A DNA stretch of 64,000 nucleotides from Pseudomonas putida (lineage in GTDB: Bacteria > Pseudomonadota > Gammaproteobacteria > Pseudomonadales > Pseudomonadaceae), in NCBI GenBank assembly GCA_041071465.1, contig CP163498.1:124001-188000 (forward strand), written 5' to 3'. Under the pieces are notes generated by a model, which had not been told where the DNA came from, made no database searches, and worked only from the letters and a program-made list of their open reading frames with translations. The translations under genes and the position numbers were made by a program. Each line of letters starts with the position of its first letter. The first letter of the stretch is position 1. This document shows positions 39,963 to 48,627 of the stretch, piece after piece.

Positions 39963-41252
39963 ATGAACGACCGCCGCAATTTTCTCAAAAGGGCCGGCAT
40001 CCTCGCCGCTGGCCTGCCCCTCGCCAGCCATCTGCTACCCGTTGCCGAGGCCGCCACGCCGATACCGAGCGCCGGCAACCAACGATGGGCCGATTTTCGC
40101 CGCCTGTTCGAACTCGACCCAAACTATGCGCACTTCGCCAACTTCCTGATCACCTCTCATCCAAGGCCGGTACGCGAAGCCATCGAGGCCCTGCGTGCAC
40201 GTTTCGACCGTCACCCGGCGCTGATGGTCGACTGGGATGCCCAGTCGGAGTGGAAGCACGAGGCTGAGGTGCGCCAATGGGCGGCACGCTACCTGGAGGT
40301 GGCGCCACGCCAGATTGCCCTGACGGGCAGCACTACCGAGGGCCTGGGTTTGATTTATGGCGGCATCAAGCTGGCGCCCGGCCAGGAAATCCTGACCACG
40401 GTGCACGAGCATTCCGCCGCACGGCAGACCATGAACTACCGCAGCGCCCGCGATGGCAACCCGGTACGCAGGCTACGCCTGTTCGAGCAACCCTGGCAGG
40501 TGAGCACCGACCAGGTGCTGGGTACCGTGCGGGCCGCCATTTCCCCACAAACGCGCGTGCTGGGCATGACCTGGGTACATTCGGGCAGCGGGGTGAAACT
40601 GCCGGTTGGCGAAATCGGTGCGCTCGTACGCGAGGTCAATCAGAACAGGGACGAACGCGACCATATCCTGTATGTCATCGACGGGGTTCACGGTTTTGGC
40701 GTCGAGGACATGCGCTTCGCCGACCTGAACTGCGACTACTTCATATCCGGGACCCACAAGTGGATGTTCGGCCCCCGCGGGACAGGCATCATCTGCGCCG
40801 CATCCTCGGCACTGGGGCAGCTGCAACCGAGCATCGCCACCTTCTCGGAAAACGAAGACTTCGCCACCATCATGAGCCCGGGCGGCTACCACGCCTTCGA
40901 GCACCGCTGGGCCCTGGGCAAGGCGTTCGAACTGCACCTGCAAACCGGCAAGGCTGCCGTGCAGGCACGCATCCACGCCCTCAACGACTACCTGAAGCAA
41001 CAGCTGGAAAGCCTGCCTGCCATCGAACTGGTGACGCCACGCAGCAGCACCCATTCGGCGGGCTTCACCTTCTTTCGCGGCAAAGGCCAGGATGCCGACG
41101 CGCTGGCCAGGTACCTGACTAGCCAACGCATCATCGTCGACGCCGTCTCGCGCGATGCCGGGCCAGTGGTGCGCACTGCGCCGGGTTTGCTGAATACCGA
41201 AGCGGAAATCGACCGCTTGGTCGACGTACTGCGCCAGCGCCCGCGCGCCTGA
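39963..41252 (+). CDS. pvdN: Pyoverdine side-chain enzyme PvdN
   Basis: PLP-dependent enzyme of aminotransferase class V that converts the pyoverdine side-chain glutamate to succinamide in the periplasm. 429 residues from ATG 39963. The Tat signal is NDRRNFLKRAGILAAGLPLA. The PLP lysine is in SGTHKWMFGPRGTG and the cofactor Asp/His in YVIDGVHGFG. It is part of the pvdM-pvdN-SCP2/JmjC transcript driven by the box at 38516. Confidence 0.92.
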   Translation: MNDRRNFLKRAGILAAGLPLASHLLPVAEAATPIPSAGNQRWADFRRLFELDPNYAHFANFLITSHPRPVREAIEALRARFDRHPALMVDWDAQSEWKHEAEVRQWAARYLEVAPRQIALTGSTTEGLGLIYGGIKLAPGQEILTTVHEHSAARQTMNYRSARDGNPVRRLRLFEQPWQVSTDQVLGTVRAAISPQTRVLGMTWVHSGSGVKLPVGEIGALVREVNQNRDERDHILYVIDGVHGFGVEDMRFADLNCDYFISGTHKWMFGPRGTGIICAASSALGQLQPSIATFSENEDFATIMSPGGYHAFEHRWALGKAFELHLQTGKAAVQARIHALNDYLKQQLESLPAIELVTPRSSTHSAGFTFFRGKGQDADALARYLTSQRIIVDAVSRDAGPVVRTAPGLLNTEAEIDRLVDVLRQRPRA

Positions 41253-41316
41253 CAACCCGGGCCCGGCCACACGCGCCCATGCCAACCCTGCACAACGACA
41301 ACCGACGAGGCTTACC

Positions 41317-42438
41317 GTGGACCTTCAGCGCATACTCGAAAAACTGTTCGTCAATGCCCATGCCGTCGGCATCGAAGGCGTGTTCCAGTTCAACTTCGGC
41401 CAGGGACTCGCCTACTGGTCCGAGGTATGCACCAACCTCTGCACGGGGGGTGGCTGGCATGAGGCTCCGGACGTCACGATCGAAGTGGCTCAAGATGACT
41501 TCCTCGGCATCATGGCGGGCGCTGTCGACGTAGAGGAGCTGTTCGCCAGTGGACGCCTGAAAATAACCGGCAACATGGGCCTGGCGACCCTACTGCCGCA
41601 GGTTATCAGCAGCGCGCGGCAAGGCGCGACCACCAGCAAGGCAGCAATGAACCAGCGCTACCCCACGCCAGGACGCTACAGCGAGGAGGTCTCGGCAGCC
41701 CAACCCGTGCTGTATGAGGTACAACGCCTGTCACGGGCCGAAATGCCGCCGTCGCGGTTTCACCATGAACACCTTTCAACGGGCGTGCCAGTGGTGCTGA
41801 GCGATGCCCTTGGCGACTGGCCGCTGTTCACCATGGGCCGTGACGCTTCGCTGGCCCACTTTGCCGAGCTGCAGGGCATCACCCGGCATGGTGACTACGT
41901 GAAGAAGACCTTCTCTACCGACCGCGACTTCCGCGCCACCCCCATGGCCGACTTCATCGCTTCGCTCGACAAGCCGGCCAAGCCCGGCGAGCCGCCCGCC
42001 TACATGGGCAACAATATCGTGCCGGAAAAGCTGCAGGCTCTGATCCGCTACCCGGACTACTTCGATCGCCAGCGCTTCATTCCACCGCGCATCTGGATCG
42101 GTCCCAAAGGCACCCTTACACCCCTGCACCGGGATGACACCGACAACCTGTTCGCCCAGGTCTGGGGGCAGAAATCGTTCATTCTGGCAGCACCGCACCA
42201 TCGCGCCGCATTGGGCACCTGGTCAACCAGCCCGAAGGGCGGCCTGGACGGCTGCGATTTCAACCCCGATGCCCCCGACTACGAGCGCTTCCCCGAAGCC
42301 CTCAAGGTGCCCTTCCTGCGTGTGGTATTGCAGGCCGGCGACTTGCTGTTCCTGCCCGAGGGCTGGTTCCACCAGGTAGAGTCAGTGTCCACGTCGCTGT
42401 CCGTGAACTTCTGGGTAGACTCCGGACGCGGCTGGTAA
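41317..42438 (+). CDS. SCP2-JmjC (cupin_8) fusion protein in the pyoverdine operon
   Basis: A 373-residue two-domain protein. GTG 41317 is used, with ACGAGG 6 bases upstream. Residues about 10-100 match the SCP2 lipid-binding domain (GVFQFNFGQGLAYW, DVTIEVAQDDFLGIMAGAVD, GRLKITGNMGLATLL). From about 125 on it is a cupin_8/JmjC domain with the Fe(II) ligands HxD in TPLHRDDTDNLFAQ and the distal His in PEGWFHQVES. The family is Fe(II)/2-oxoglutarate oxygenases, often amino-acid or protein hydroxylases. Its place after pvdN suggests a siderophore-tailoring hydroxylation. No signal peptide is seen, so it would act in the cytoplasm. Confidence 0.82.
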   Translation: MDLQRILEKLFVNAHAVGIEGVFQFNFGQGLAYWSEVCTNLCTGGGWHEAPDVTIEVAQDDFLGIMAGAVDVEELFASGRLKITGNMGLATLLPQVISSARQGATTSKAAMNQRYPTPGRYSEEVSAAQPVLYEVQRLSRAEMPPSRFHHEHLSTGVPVVLSDALGDWPLFTMGRDASLAHFAELQGITRHGDYVKKTFSTDRDFRATPMADFIASLDKPAKPGEPPAYMGNNIVPEKLQALIRYPDYFDRQRFIPPRIWIGPKGTLTPLHRDDTDNLFAQVWGQKSFILAAPHHRAALGTWSTSPKGGLDGCDFNPDAPDYERFPEALKVPFLRVVLQAGDLLFLPEGWFHQVESVSTSLSVNFWVDSGRGW

Positions 42439-42485
42439 CCGGCGTGACGGCAACCTGATCTTGATGGGCCATTGGCGCAGGCGAT

Positions 42486-42502
42486 GGGCCGCAACGCGGC
42501 CC
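42486..42502. terminator. Hairpin between convergent operon ends
   Basis: GGGCCGC-AAC-GCGGCCC, perfect 7-bp stem, between the SCP2/JmjC gene and pvdH. There is no T run, so termination here is uncertain. Confidence 0.4.
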
Positions 42503-42512
42503 TGACAATGGT

Positions 42513-43904
42513 TCAGACTGCCGCGATCAACGCCTCTGCAAAGCGCTGCGCCACGTCATCGATCTGCTCAGCGCTGATGATCAATGGCGGCAGGAAGCGC
42601 ACCACCGCGCCATGCCGCCCGCCCAGTTCCAGGATCAACCCGCGCTTGAGGCACTCGCGCTGCACCTTGGCCGCCAGCTCTCGGTTGGCCTGTGGATACC
42701 CCAAGGCATCCCGCTCGCCCTGCGGCTCCACCAGTTCGACCCCAAGCATCAAGCCACGCCCGCGCACATCACCCAATTGCGGATAGTCACGTTGTAATTG
42801 CTGCAAGTGCTGACGCAGGCGCAGCCCCATGGCCTCGGCATGCTCGGCCAGGCGATGCTCGACCAGGTAGTGGATCACCGCCGAACCCGCCGCCATGGCC
42901 ATCTGGTTGCCACGGAAGGTACCGGCATGGGCGCCCGGCTTCCAGGTGTCCAGCCAGTCGCGATAGACGACTACCGCCAGCGGCAGGCTGCCACCGATGG
43001 CTTTGGACAAGGTGACCACATCGGGCACGATGCCGGCGTGCTCGAAGGCGAACATGCGCCCGGTACGGGCGAAGCCGCTCTGGATCTCATCGACGATCAA
43101 CGCCACGCCCGCCTGCTCGGTAATGCGCCGCACGCCCTTGAGCCATTCGATGTCGGCCGGAATTACCCCGCCCTCACCCTGTACCACTTCGAGGATCACG
43201 GCGGCGGGCAGCGGCACGCCGCTTTCCGGATCGAGCAGCAGGTTTTCCAGGTAATGCAGGTTGGCCTTGACCCCGGCCTCACCACCCAGGCCGAACGGGC
43301 AGCGGTAGTCGTAGGGGTACGGCATGAACTGCACGCCGCTGCTCAGCAACGCACCCAGTGGCTGCTTGGGGCCAAGGCTACCCATCAGACTCAACGCGCC
43401 CTGGCTCATGCCATGGTAGGCGCCATGGAAGGCCAACACGGTGCTGCGCCCGGTTGCGCCACGCACCAGTTTGAGCGCCGCTTCAACGGCGTCGGTACCG
43501 GTTGGGCCGCAGAACTGCACCTTGGCCTCGCGACGCAGCGCCTCGGGCAGGATGCCGAACAGGTCCTGGACGAAACGGTCCTTGACCGGTGTGGTCAGGT
43601 CGAGTGTATGCAGCGGCAGTTCGTCAGCCAGCACGCGCTGGATTGCCTCGACTACGACCGGGTGATTATGACCCAGCGCCAAGGTGCCAGCGCCGGCCAG
43701 GCAGTCGATGAACTGGCGGCCTTCGACGTCTTCAACATGGATGCCCCGGGCGCGCTTGAGCGCCAGCGGGATGCGCCGCGGGTAGCTGCGGGCGTTGGAC
43801 TCTTGCTGTTGCTGGCGTTGCAGCAAAGGCGAATCGGTGAATTCGTACAAGGGTTGCGGCAAGCTGGCCGGTGCAACCTGGGCAAGGCTGGAAGCGGTGG
43901 ACAT
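42513..43904 (-). CDS. pvdH: Diaminobutyrate-2-oxoglutarate aminotransferase PvdH
   Basis: PLP enzyme that makes L-2,4-diaminobutyrate from aspartate semialdehyde and glutamate for the pyoverdine chromophore. 463 residues, class III aminotransferase. The phosphate/substrate motif FCGPTGTDAVEAALKLVRGA, ALIVDEIQSGFARTG and the PLP lysine in VVTLSKAIGGSLPLA are present. It has its own PvdS box 47 bases upstream of its start and supplies the amino acid predicted for the pvdL-like module at the right edge. Confidence 0.94.
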   Translation of the reverse strand: MSTASSLAQVAPASLPQPLYEFTDSPLLQRQQQQESNARSYPRRIPLALKRARGIHVEDVEGRQFIDCLAGAGTLALGHNHPVVVEAIQRVLADELPLHTLDLTTPVKDRFVQDLFGILPEALRREAKVQFCGPTGTDAVEAALKLVRGATGRSTVLAFHGAYHGMSQGALSLMGSLGPKQPLGALLSSGVQFMPYPYDYRCPFGLGGEAGVKANLHYLENLLLDPESGVPLPAAVILEVVQGEGGVIPADIEWLKGVRRITEQAGVALIVDEIQSGFARTGRMFAFEHAGIVPDVVTLSKAIGGSLPLAVVVYRDWLDTWKPGAHAGTFRGNQMAMAAGSAVIHYLVEHRLAEHAEAMGLRLRQHLQQLQRDYPQLGDVRGRGLMLGVELVEPQGERDALGYPQANRELAAKVQRECLKRGLILELGGRHGAVVRFLPPLIISAEQIDDVAQRFAEALIAAV

Positions 43905-43950
43905 GGGTGAATCCTCGCAAGCAAGCGGATGGGCGGTTATCGCTTTGGAA

Positions 43951-43974
43951 ACGCTTGAGTGGGGGGAGGATTTA
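43951..43974 (-). promoter_or_regulatory. PvdS iron-starvation box for pvdH
   Basis: On the minus strand TAAAT (43970-43974), 16 bases, CGT (43951-43953), about 47 bases before the pvdH ATG. Confidence 0.8.
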
Positions 43975-44005
43975 GCGGTTGTTACTGGATTTTATTTTTG
44001 TCTGT

Positions 44006-44040
44006 GCCGGCCCTTTCGCGGGTAAACCCGCTCCTACAAG
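44006..44040 (+). repeat. REP element, forward copy
   Basis: GCCGGCCCTTTCGCGGGTAA and the following ACCCGCTCCTAC form the P. putida-type REP with a GCGGGT/ACCCGC stem. It faces the tandem array that follows. Confidence 0.75.
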
Positions 44041-44052
44041 GACCGCACCGCC

Positions 44053-44355
44053 CGTAAGAGCGGGTTCACCCGCGAAGAGGCCAGCACAGACAAACCCGCC
44101 CCCACAGACCGCACCGCCCGTAGGAGCGGGTTCACCCGCGAAGAGGCCAGCACAGACAAACCCGCCCCCACAGACCGCACCGCCCGTAGGAGCGGGTTCA
44201 CCCGCGAAGAGGCCAGCACAGACAAACCCGCCCCCACAGACCGCACCGCCCGTAGGAGCGGGTTCACCCGCGAAGAGGCCAGCACAGACAAACCCGCCCC
44301 ACAGACCGCACCCCCCGTAGGAGCGGGTTCACCCGCGAAGAGGCCAGCACAGGCA
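44053..44355 (-). repeat. Tandem array of 66-bp REP-containing units
   Basis: Four units of 66, 66, 66 and 65 bases start at 44053, 44119, 44185 and 44251, and a partial fifth unit of about 40 bases starts at 44316. Each holds one REP in inverse orientation (GGAGCGGGTTCACCCGCGAA) plus the same spacer AGCACAGACAAACCCGCCCC. The spacers are nearly identical, which points to recent tandem amplification. Confidence 0.88.
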
Positions 44356-44362
44356 ATAAACA

Positions 44363-45685
44363 TCAATGCACCGGACGCGCCGGTACCCGCAACAAGACCC
44401 GCAAGCCGTCACTACGGCTGTCAAAACGCAGGCTACCGGCACACCGCTGCACGATTGCCTGCACTATCGCCAGCCCCAATCCGCAACCACCACTCTGCCC
44501 ATTACGCCAGAAGCGCTCGGTCAGGTGCTCCAGGTCCGCTTCGGCAATCCCTGGCCCATGGTCACGCACCATGAAGCCCACTTGGCCGTCTGCCATCTGC
44601 ACGTCCAGCTCTACAGCTTCATCACCGCCATGACGCAAGGCGTTGTCCAGCAGGTTGCGCAGTGCTGCCACCGCCAACGGTGCCGGCATGCCCAGGTAGA
44701 TTTGCGTAGCCTCCTCAGGCAGACGCAGCACGATACGCCGGTTGTCGCCGCCGCCCGCATCCTGCATCGCCTGCCGCGCCACCTGCTCGGCGCTGCACTG
44801 CACGCCATCCTCGAACGACAGGCTGCCTTCTACCCGCGCCAGCATCAGCAACTGCTCAAGCGTGCGGTGCATGCGGTCGGTGCCCTGCTCGGCATGTTCC
44901 AGCGCCTGCTCGCGCACTGCACCGTCGGTCATGCGCGCCACCTGCAGGTGGGTCTTGATCGCGGTCAACGGGCTGCGCAGTTCATGCGCGGCATCGTCGG
45001 TCAGGCGCCGCTCACGCTCGAGGGTCTGAGCAATGCGCAGGAACAGCTGGTTCTGGGTCTCCAGCAACGGCTGTAACTCGCTGGGCATGCCCGCCACCTG
45101 CAGCGGCTCGACACTGTCCGCACGCCTGCGGCGCAAGGCATCACGCATGCGGTTGAGCGGCTCCAGGCCCTTGCCAAGGCCGATCCACAACAGCCCCAGG
45201 CTGCCAAGCAGGGCCATCAATACCGGCGCCGATGCCGCCAGCAGAATCGACTGGTTCAGTGCCTCGCGCTCCATGTGCCGGTCGGCCGTGGTGATGCGCA
45301 CATCGCCGTGGTTGTAGGTAAAGGTGCGCCAAAGCGCATCGTCGATGGTCTGGTCACGGAACCCGCTGCGCTCGTCGTCCATGGCGCCATCGTGCTTGTG
45401 GTTGCTGGCGAGGATCTCGCCACGCAGCGAGCTGACCTGGCAGGCCATGCCATCCGGTACGCTGAACTGGTCGGCAGAAAAATGCGCCTCCCCGCCCTTG
45501 GCGGTCAGCGGCTGCGGCAACTGGTCGATCAACCCGGCGACCATACGCGCCGACGCCACCAGGCGCTGGTCGAGGGAGAACATCATCTGCTGGCGCAGGT
45601 CACGCAGCATCCACGCCGCGGCCAGCGCCCAGATGATCACGAAGGCGCTGCCGAGGATCAGGCTCAGGCGTACCCGAAGGCTCAT
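44363..45685 (-). CDS. Sensor histidine kinase (QseC/PmrB-like architecture)
   Basis: A 440-residue inner-membrane kinase. Helix 1 is at about 8-28 and helix 2 at about 150-170, with a periplasmic domain between. The H-box is DDAAHELRSPLTAIKTHLQ, the N-box LRNLLDNALRHGG, and the G-boxes DHGPGIAEADL and GCGLGLAIVQAIVQ. Its start overlaps the regulator stop (ATGA). The kind of signal is not readable; relatives respond to cations, antimicrobial peptides or carboxylates. Confidence 0.9.
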   Translation of the reverse strand: MSLRVRLSLILGSAFVIIWALAAAWMLRDLRQQMMFSLDQRLVASARMVAGLIDQLPQPLTAKGGEAHFSADQFSVPDGMACQVSSLRGEILASNHKHDGAMDDERSGFRDQTIDDALWRTFTYNHGDVRITTADRHMEREALNQSILLAASAPVLMALLGSLGLLWIGLGKGLEPLNRMRDALRRRRADSVEPLQVAGMPSELQPLLETQNQLFLRIAQTLERERRLTDDAAHELRSPLTAIKTHLQVARMTDGAVREQALEHAEQGTDRMHRTLEQLLMLARVEGSLSFEDGVQCSAEQVARQAMQDAGGGDNRRIVLRLPEEATQIYLGMPAPLAVAALRNLLDNALRHGGDEAVELDVQMADGQVGFMVRDHGPGIAEADLEHLTERFWRNGQSGGCGLGLAIVQAIVQRCAGSLRFDSRSDGLRVLLRVPARPVH

Positions 45686-46365
45686 GATGCGGCCTCTTGC
45701 GGTGCCTGCGCCGGGCCCAGCCGGTAGCCCAGGCCACGCACGGTCTCGACAATGCCGTTACCCAGCTTGCGACGCAGGTGGTGGATGTGCACATTCAGGG
45801 CGTTGCTCTCGACCTCGTCGCTGAAACCGTATACGCAGTCCTTCAGTTGCTCGCTGGACAGCACGCGCCCGGGGTTCTGCAGCAGCGCCTGGAGCAGGGC
45901 CTGCTCACGGCGGGACAGGTCGACATGCTGGCCGGCCAGGGTCGCCTCGCAGCTACTCGGGTCATAGCGCAGCGGGCCGTGCTCGATCACGTTCACCGCC
46001 CGCCCGGCCACCCGCCGCAGCAAGGTATGCAGGCGTGCGGCCAGCTCGCGCAGATCGAAGGGCTTGAGCAGGTAATCGTCGGCACCGGCCTGCAGGCCAT
46101 CGACACGATCGGTGACGGCATCGCGGGCGGTGAGCACCAGTACCGGCAGGGTCTCGCCTTTTTCGCGCAGGCGGCGCAGCAGCTTGAGGCCGTCTTCGTC
46201 GGGCAGGCCAAGGTCGAGGATCATCACGTCGAACTGCGCGGCCTGCAACATCGCCCGCGCAGCGGCGGCGTTGCCCACCCGGTCCACGGTCAGGCCCTGA
46301 GCGGTGAGGCCGGCGCAGATGCCGGCGGCGATCAGGTCGTCGTCCTCGCAGAGCAGAACGTGCAT
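45682..46365 (-). CDS. OmpR/PhoB-family response regulator
   Basis: A 227-residue regulator from ATG 46365 (GGAG 7 bases upstream; the open frame to 46401 is not homologous). The receiver domain has acidic EDDD at 7-10, phospho-acceptor Asp51 (VMILDLGLPDEDG) and a conserved Lys in LLKPFDL. The C-terminal winged helix (about 130-222) includes LSRREQALLQALLQNPGRVLS and SNALNVHIHHLRRKLG. It is the first gene of the two-component operon. Confidence 0.92.
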   Translation of the reverse strand: MHVLLCEDDDLIAAGICAGLTAQGLTVDRVGNAAAARAMLQAAQFDVMILDLGLPDEDGLKLLRRLREKGETLPVLVLTARDAVTDRVDGLQAGADDYLLKPFDLRELAARLHTLLRRVAGRAVNVIEHGPLRYDPSSCEATLAGQHVDLSRREQALLQALLQNPGRVLSSEQLKDCVYGFSDEVESNALNVHIHHLRRKLGNGIVETVRGLGYRLGPAQAPQEAAS

Positions 46366-46623
46366 GGTGGGGCTCCCGGAGTGGTGTGGCTGGTATTGCA
46401 CCTTCGGCGGATTAAGGGGGGATTATGGACCTTTTGGGGAGGGTTGGGGGGAGATCGAGCGCCGCGCGGGTCGCCACCCTGCCCCTCGCAGCCTCAACGC
46501 CAATTCCCGAGCTTCTCGAACACAACAGAAACGAAGTCGCCTTTTCCTACAACTGACCCAGAAACCTCTGATCCGAATCCATGATGGGATTTCCCCCTGC
46601 ACACGTTGTCAGGGAGACACCTC

Positions 46624-47970
46624 ATGTACCTGGATTACCTCGTGCCCTCGTGGCACGAGATCGAGTCACGTGTCATCGCCATGGTGGGCTATCAAAGCGG
46701 TGGCCAGTTCCGCACCAGCCTCAATGAAGAGGTCGCCTCGCTGGGCCTCAACCTGCGCCGGATCGAAGCTGTCCGCACAGCCTTCTACCACGCCGAATGG
46801 CAGGCGGCGCACCTGCTACGCCAGCGCTTCGCCGACCTCGACATCAACAGCATCGTCGACGAACTGCTGAGGGTTGTGCAGCAGATGGCGATGATCGTCA
46901 TCGGCAGCACCGTTACCGGCGGCCTGCTTGGAGCGGGGGTTGGCGCATTCACTGGCGGCGCCGGAACCATTCCGTTCGCTGGCGCAGGCGCGGCCATGGG
47001 CCTCAAGGTCAGCGGCTGGATCCTCGGAGCGCTGGGGCTGGCCTCCATTGCCGAGTTCTTCGTCGAGGGCTTACCGCGTATCGGCGAGTACTACGTCGAT
47101 GGCATCCGCTTCGCCTGGGAAGGCACCTGCGGCAATGAAGGCACCGGCCCGTTCTGCCGGGACGCCCCCTATGCGATATCTCGGGCCACGCATCAGATTG
47201 CCCAAGGCCATGTGGAAGTCGTGGTGCTGTTGTTGGGGGCGATCGTGTCGTACCTCACCCGCGGGCGCGGCGATGCCCGAGTGCTGGCCCAGGAGATGGC
47301 GGCCAGCCGCAAAGGCGCGCGGTTGGGGCAATGGATGCTCCAGCATGAAGAGGGGTTGAAGAAACGGCCGGATCTGCAGGTGCCGGAGCGGCGCAAAGGG
47401 GCGATGGATGATCCGCAGCCAGTTCAGCCGAATCGGCAGGCGGGAAAAGACAAGGAGCACCCCACAGGGAAGCCCGGTAGCATGCCGTTGCATACGGTGG
47501 CGTGTTTCAAGGCGGATAAATTGCCAGCGTCGAAGCATGGCGAGTTTGAGCGGCAGTAAAAGGAACAACAGGATGGGTTGAATCGGCTGACGGTTGAGGA
47601 GTTTTTGGAGAACGTTGCCAATCCTGTAAAGCGTGACCCTGCGGTCGCACGCGCTGCACGCAGGGATCTACAAGACCGGTTGGAAAAAAGAATCAACAAG
47701 GAGCTGCTCGCCGAAATGAGCCCAGCAGAAGCAACTAGACTGTCGACCATAAAGGCGAAAGAGACGATGGCCACCTTGGCCGCGCTACACAATCCCGACT
47801 TAAGCGCGGGTGGCAGAGACATGATCTCAGACTTTGGCGACAGGCACGTCAACTCCAGCATTGGTGCTCAATGGCGAAACAGACTAGCCAGCATAAAAGA
47901 GGCTGCGGAAAAATCGCCGAAATTCGGCACCCACTCGACTTACATGAATGTAAGACTTCATAAGTGCTAA
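46624..47970 (+). pseudogene. Decayed polymorphic DNase effector (Tde/Ntox15-like)
   Basis: One long frame is interrupted by TAA at 47557-47559 and continues in the same frame to 47970. ATG 46624 (MYLDYLVPSWHEIES) has GGGAG 7 bases upstream. The N-terminal part has a Gly-rich hydrophobic segment (STVTGGLLGAGVGAFTGGAG) resembling effector domains such as DUF6861. After the stop come LTVEEFLENVANPVKR and the toxin part, with LAALHNPDLSAGG (HxxD motif of Tde/Ntox15 DNases) and DRHVNSSIGAQWRNRL. A CAA-to-TAA change explains the stop. No VgrG, PAAR or chaperone gene is nearby. The 311-residue product would lack the toxin domain. Confidence 0.78.
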
Positions 47971-47988
47971 CGACAAGAGGCATCGCAA

Positions 47989-48605
47989 ATGGATGAGGTA
48001 TTCTCCATATTCCTTGACAATATAGGCGCGCCTTTTTCGCGTCGAGAGGTGCCCCCTCCAGCATTGATCGCTATAACGGAAAACTTCCAGCGTTGTTACT
48101 TGCATACTGGAAAGAGCATGGATGGTGTGGTTTTGGCGAAGGTATATTCTGGCTGGTTAATCCACAGGAGTATGAGGGCGTGGTCTCATCCTGGACCGAG
48201 GGCACCCTCCTTGAAAACCGGGACACTTACCACTTGATTGCCAGAAGCGCTTTCGGCGACCTGTATCTTTGGGGAGAGAACAGTGGCTTTTCAGTAAAAA
48301 TCACAAGTCTTCTGTCCCGTTACACAGGTGAAAACTGCACACTCACTGAAACGGAAGCAACCAGAGAGGTCCAAAGCTTCTTTCTATCAAGAAAAAAAGA
48401 ACACAACGACTTTGAAAGCCTTTTTGAGCCCGCGAAGAAAAAGCTGGGCATCTTGAAAGAAGATGAGATATATGCATTTGTTCCTGCATTGATGCTGGGA
48501 GGGCGCCCCGACCTCAAATACCTGGAAAAACTTAAAGCAATAGAGCATTTAATTTTGCTGTCTCAAATCACCGAACTCGAACCCTACAGCTTCTCTGACT
48601 TCTGA
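47989..48605 (+). pseudogene. Frameshifted Tdi1-like immunity gene (first copy)
   Basis: Frame one starts MDEVFSIFLDNIGAPFSRRE; frame two resumes at IDRYNGKLPALLLAYWKEHG and runs to 48605 (ELEPYSFSDF). Adding one C to the C5 run at 48052-48056 gives VPPSSIDRYNGKLP, which lines up without gaps with VPPAAVDHYQGKLP of the intact second copy. The protein would be about 205 residues with a GAD-like N-terminal and a Tdi1 C-terminal (DUF1851) domain. It starts 18 bases after the toxin stop, the position of a cognate immunity gene. It is more AT-rich than its paralogue. Confidence 0.78.
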
Positions 48606-48627
48606 GCACACAAAAGGACCTAAACGA

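Larger units (their letters stand above)
43905..44362. other. Intergenic region of pvdH with REP array
   Basis: No gene is supported; the open frame across the array exists only because the 66-base period is a multiple of three. It holds the pvdH promoter, one forward REP element and a tandem array of inverse REP elements. Confidence 0.7.

Noticed and set aside
43979..44366. Repeat-protein genes on both strands (GAGSPAKRPAQTNPPPQ-type repeats)
   Set aside because: They arise from the 66-base REP array, whose period is a multiple of three. No ribosome binding site and no known protein family.
46624..47970. Contact-dependent inhibition (CdiA) or Rhs tip gene
   Set aside because: It is far too short, with no Rhs/YD repeats or two-partner secretion domain. 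The HxxD toxin part and Tdi1-like neighbours fit a T6SS-type effector better.
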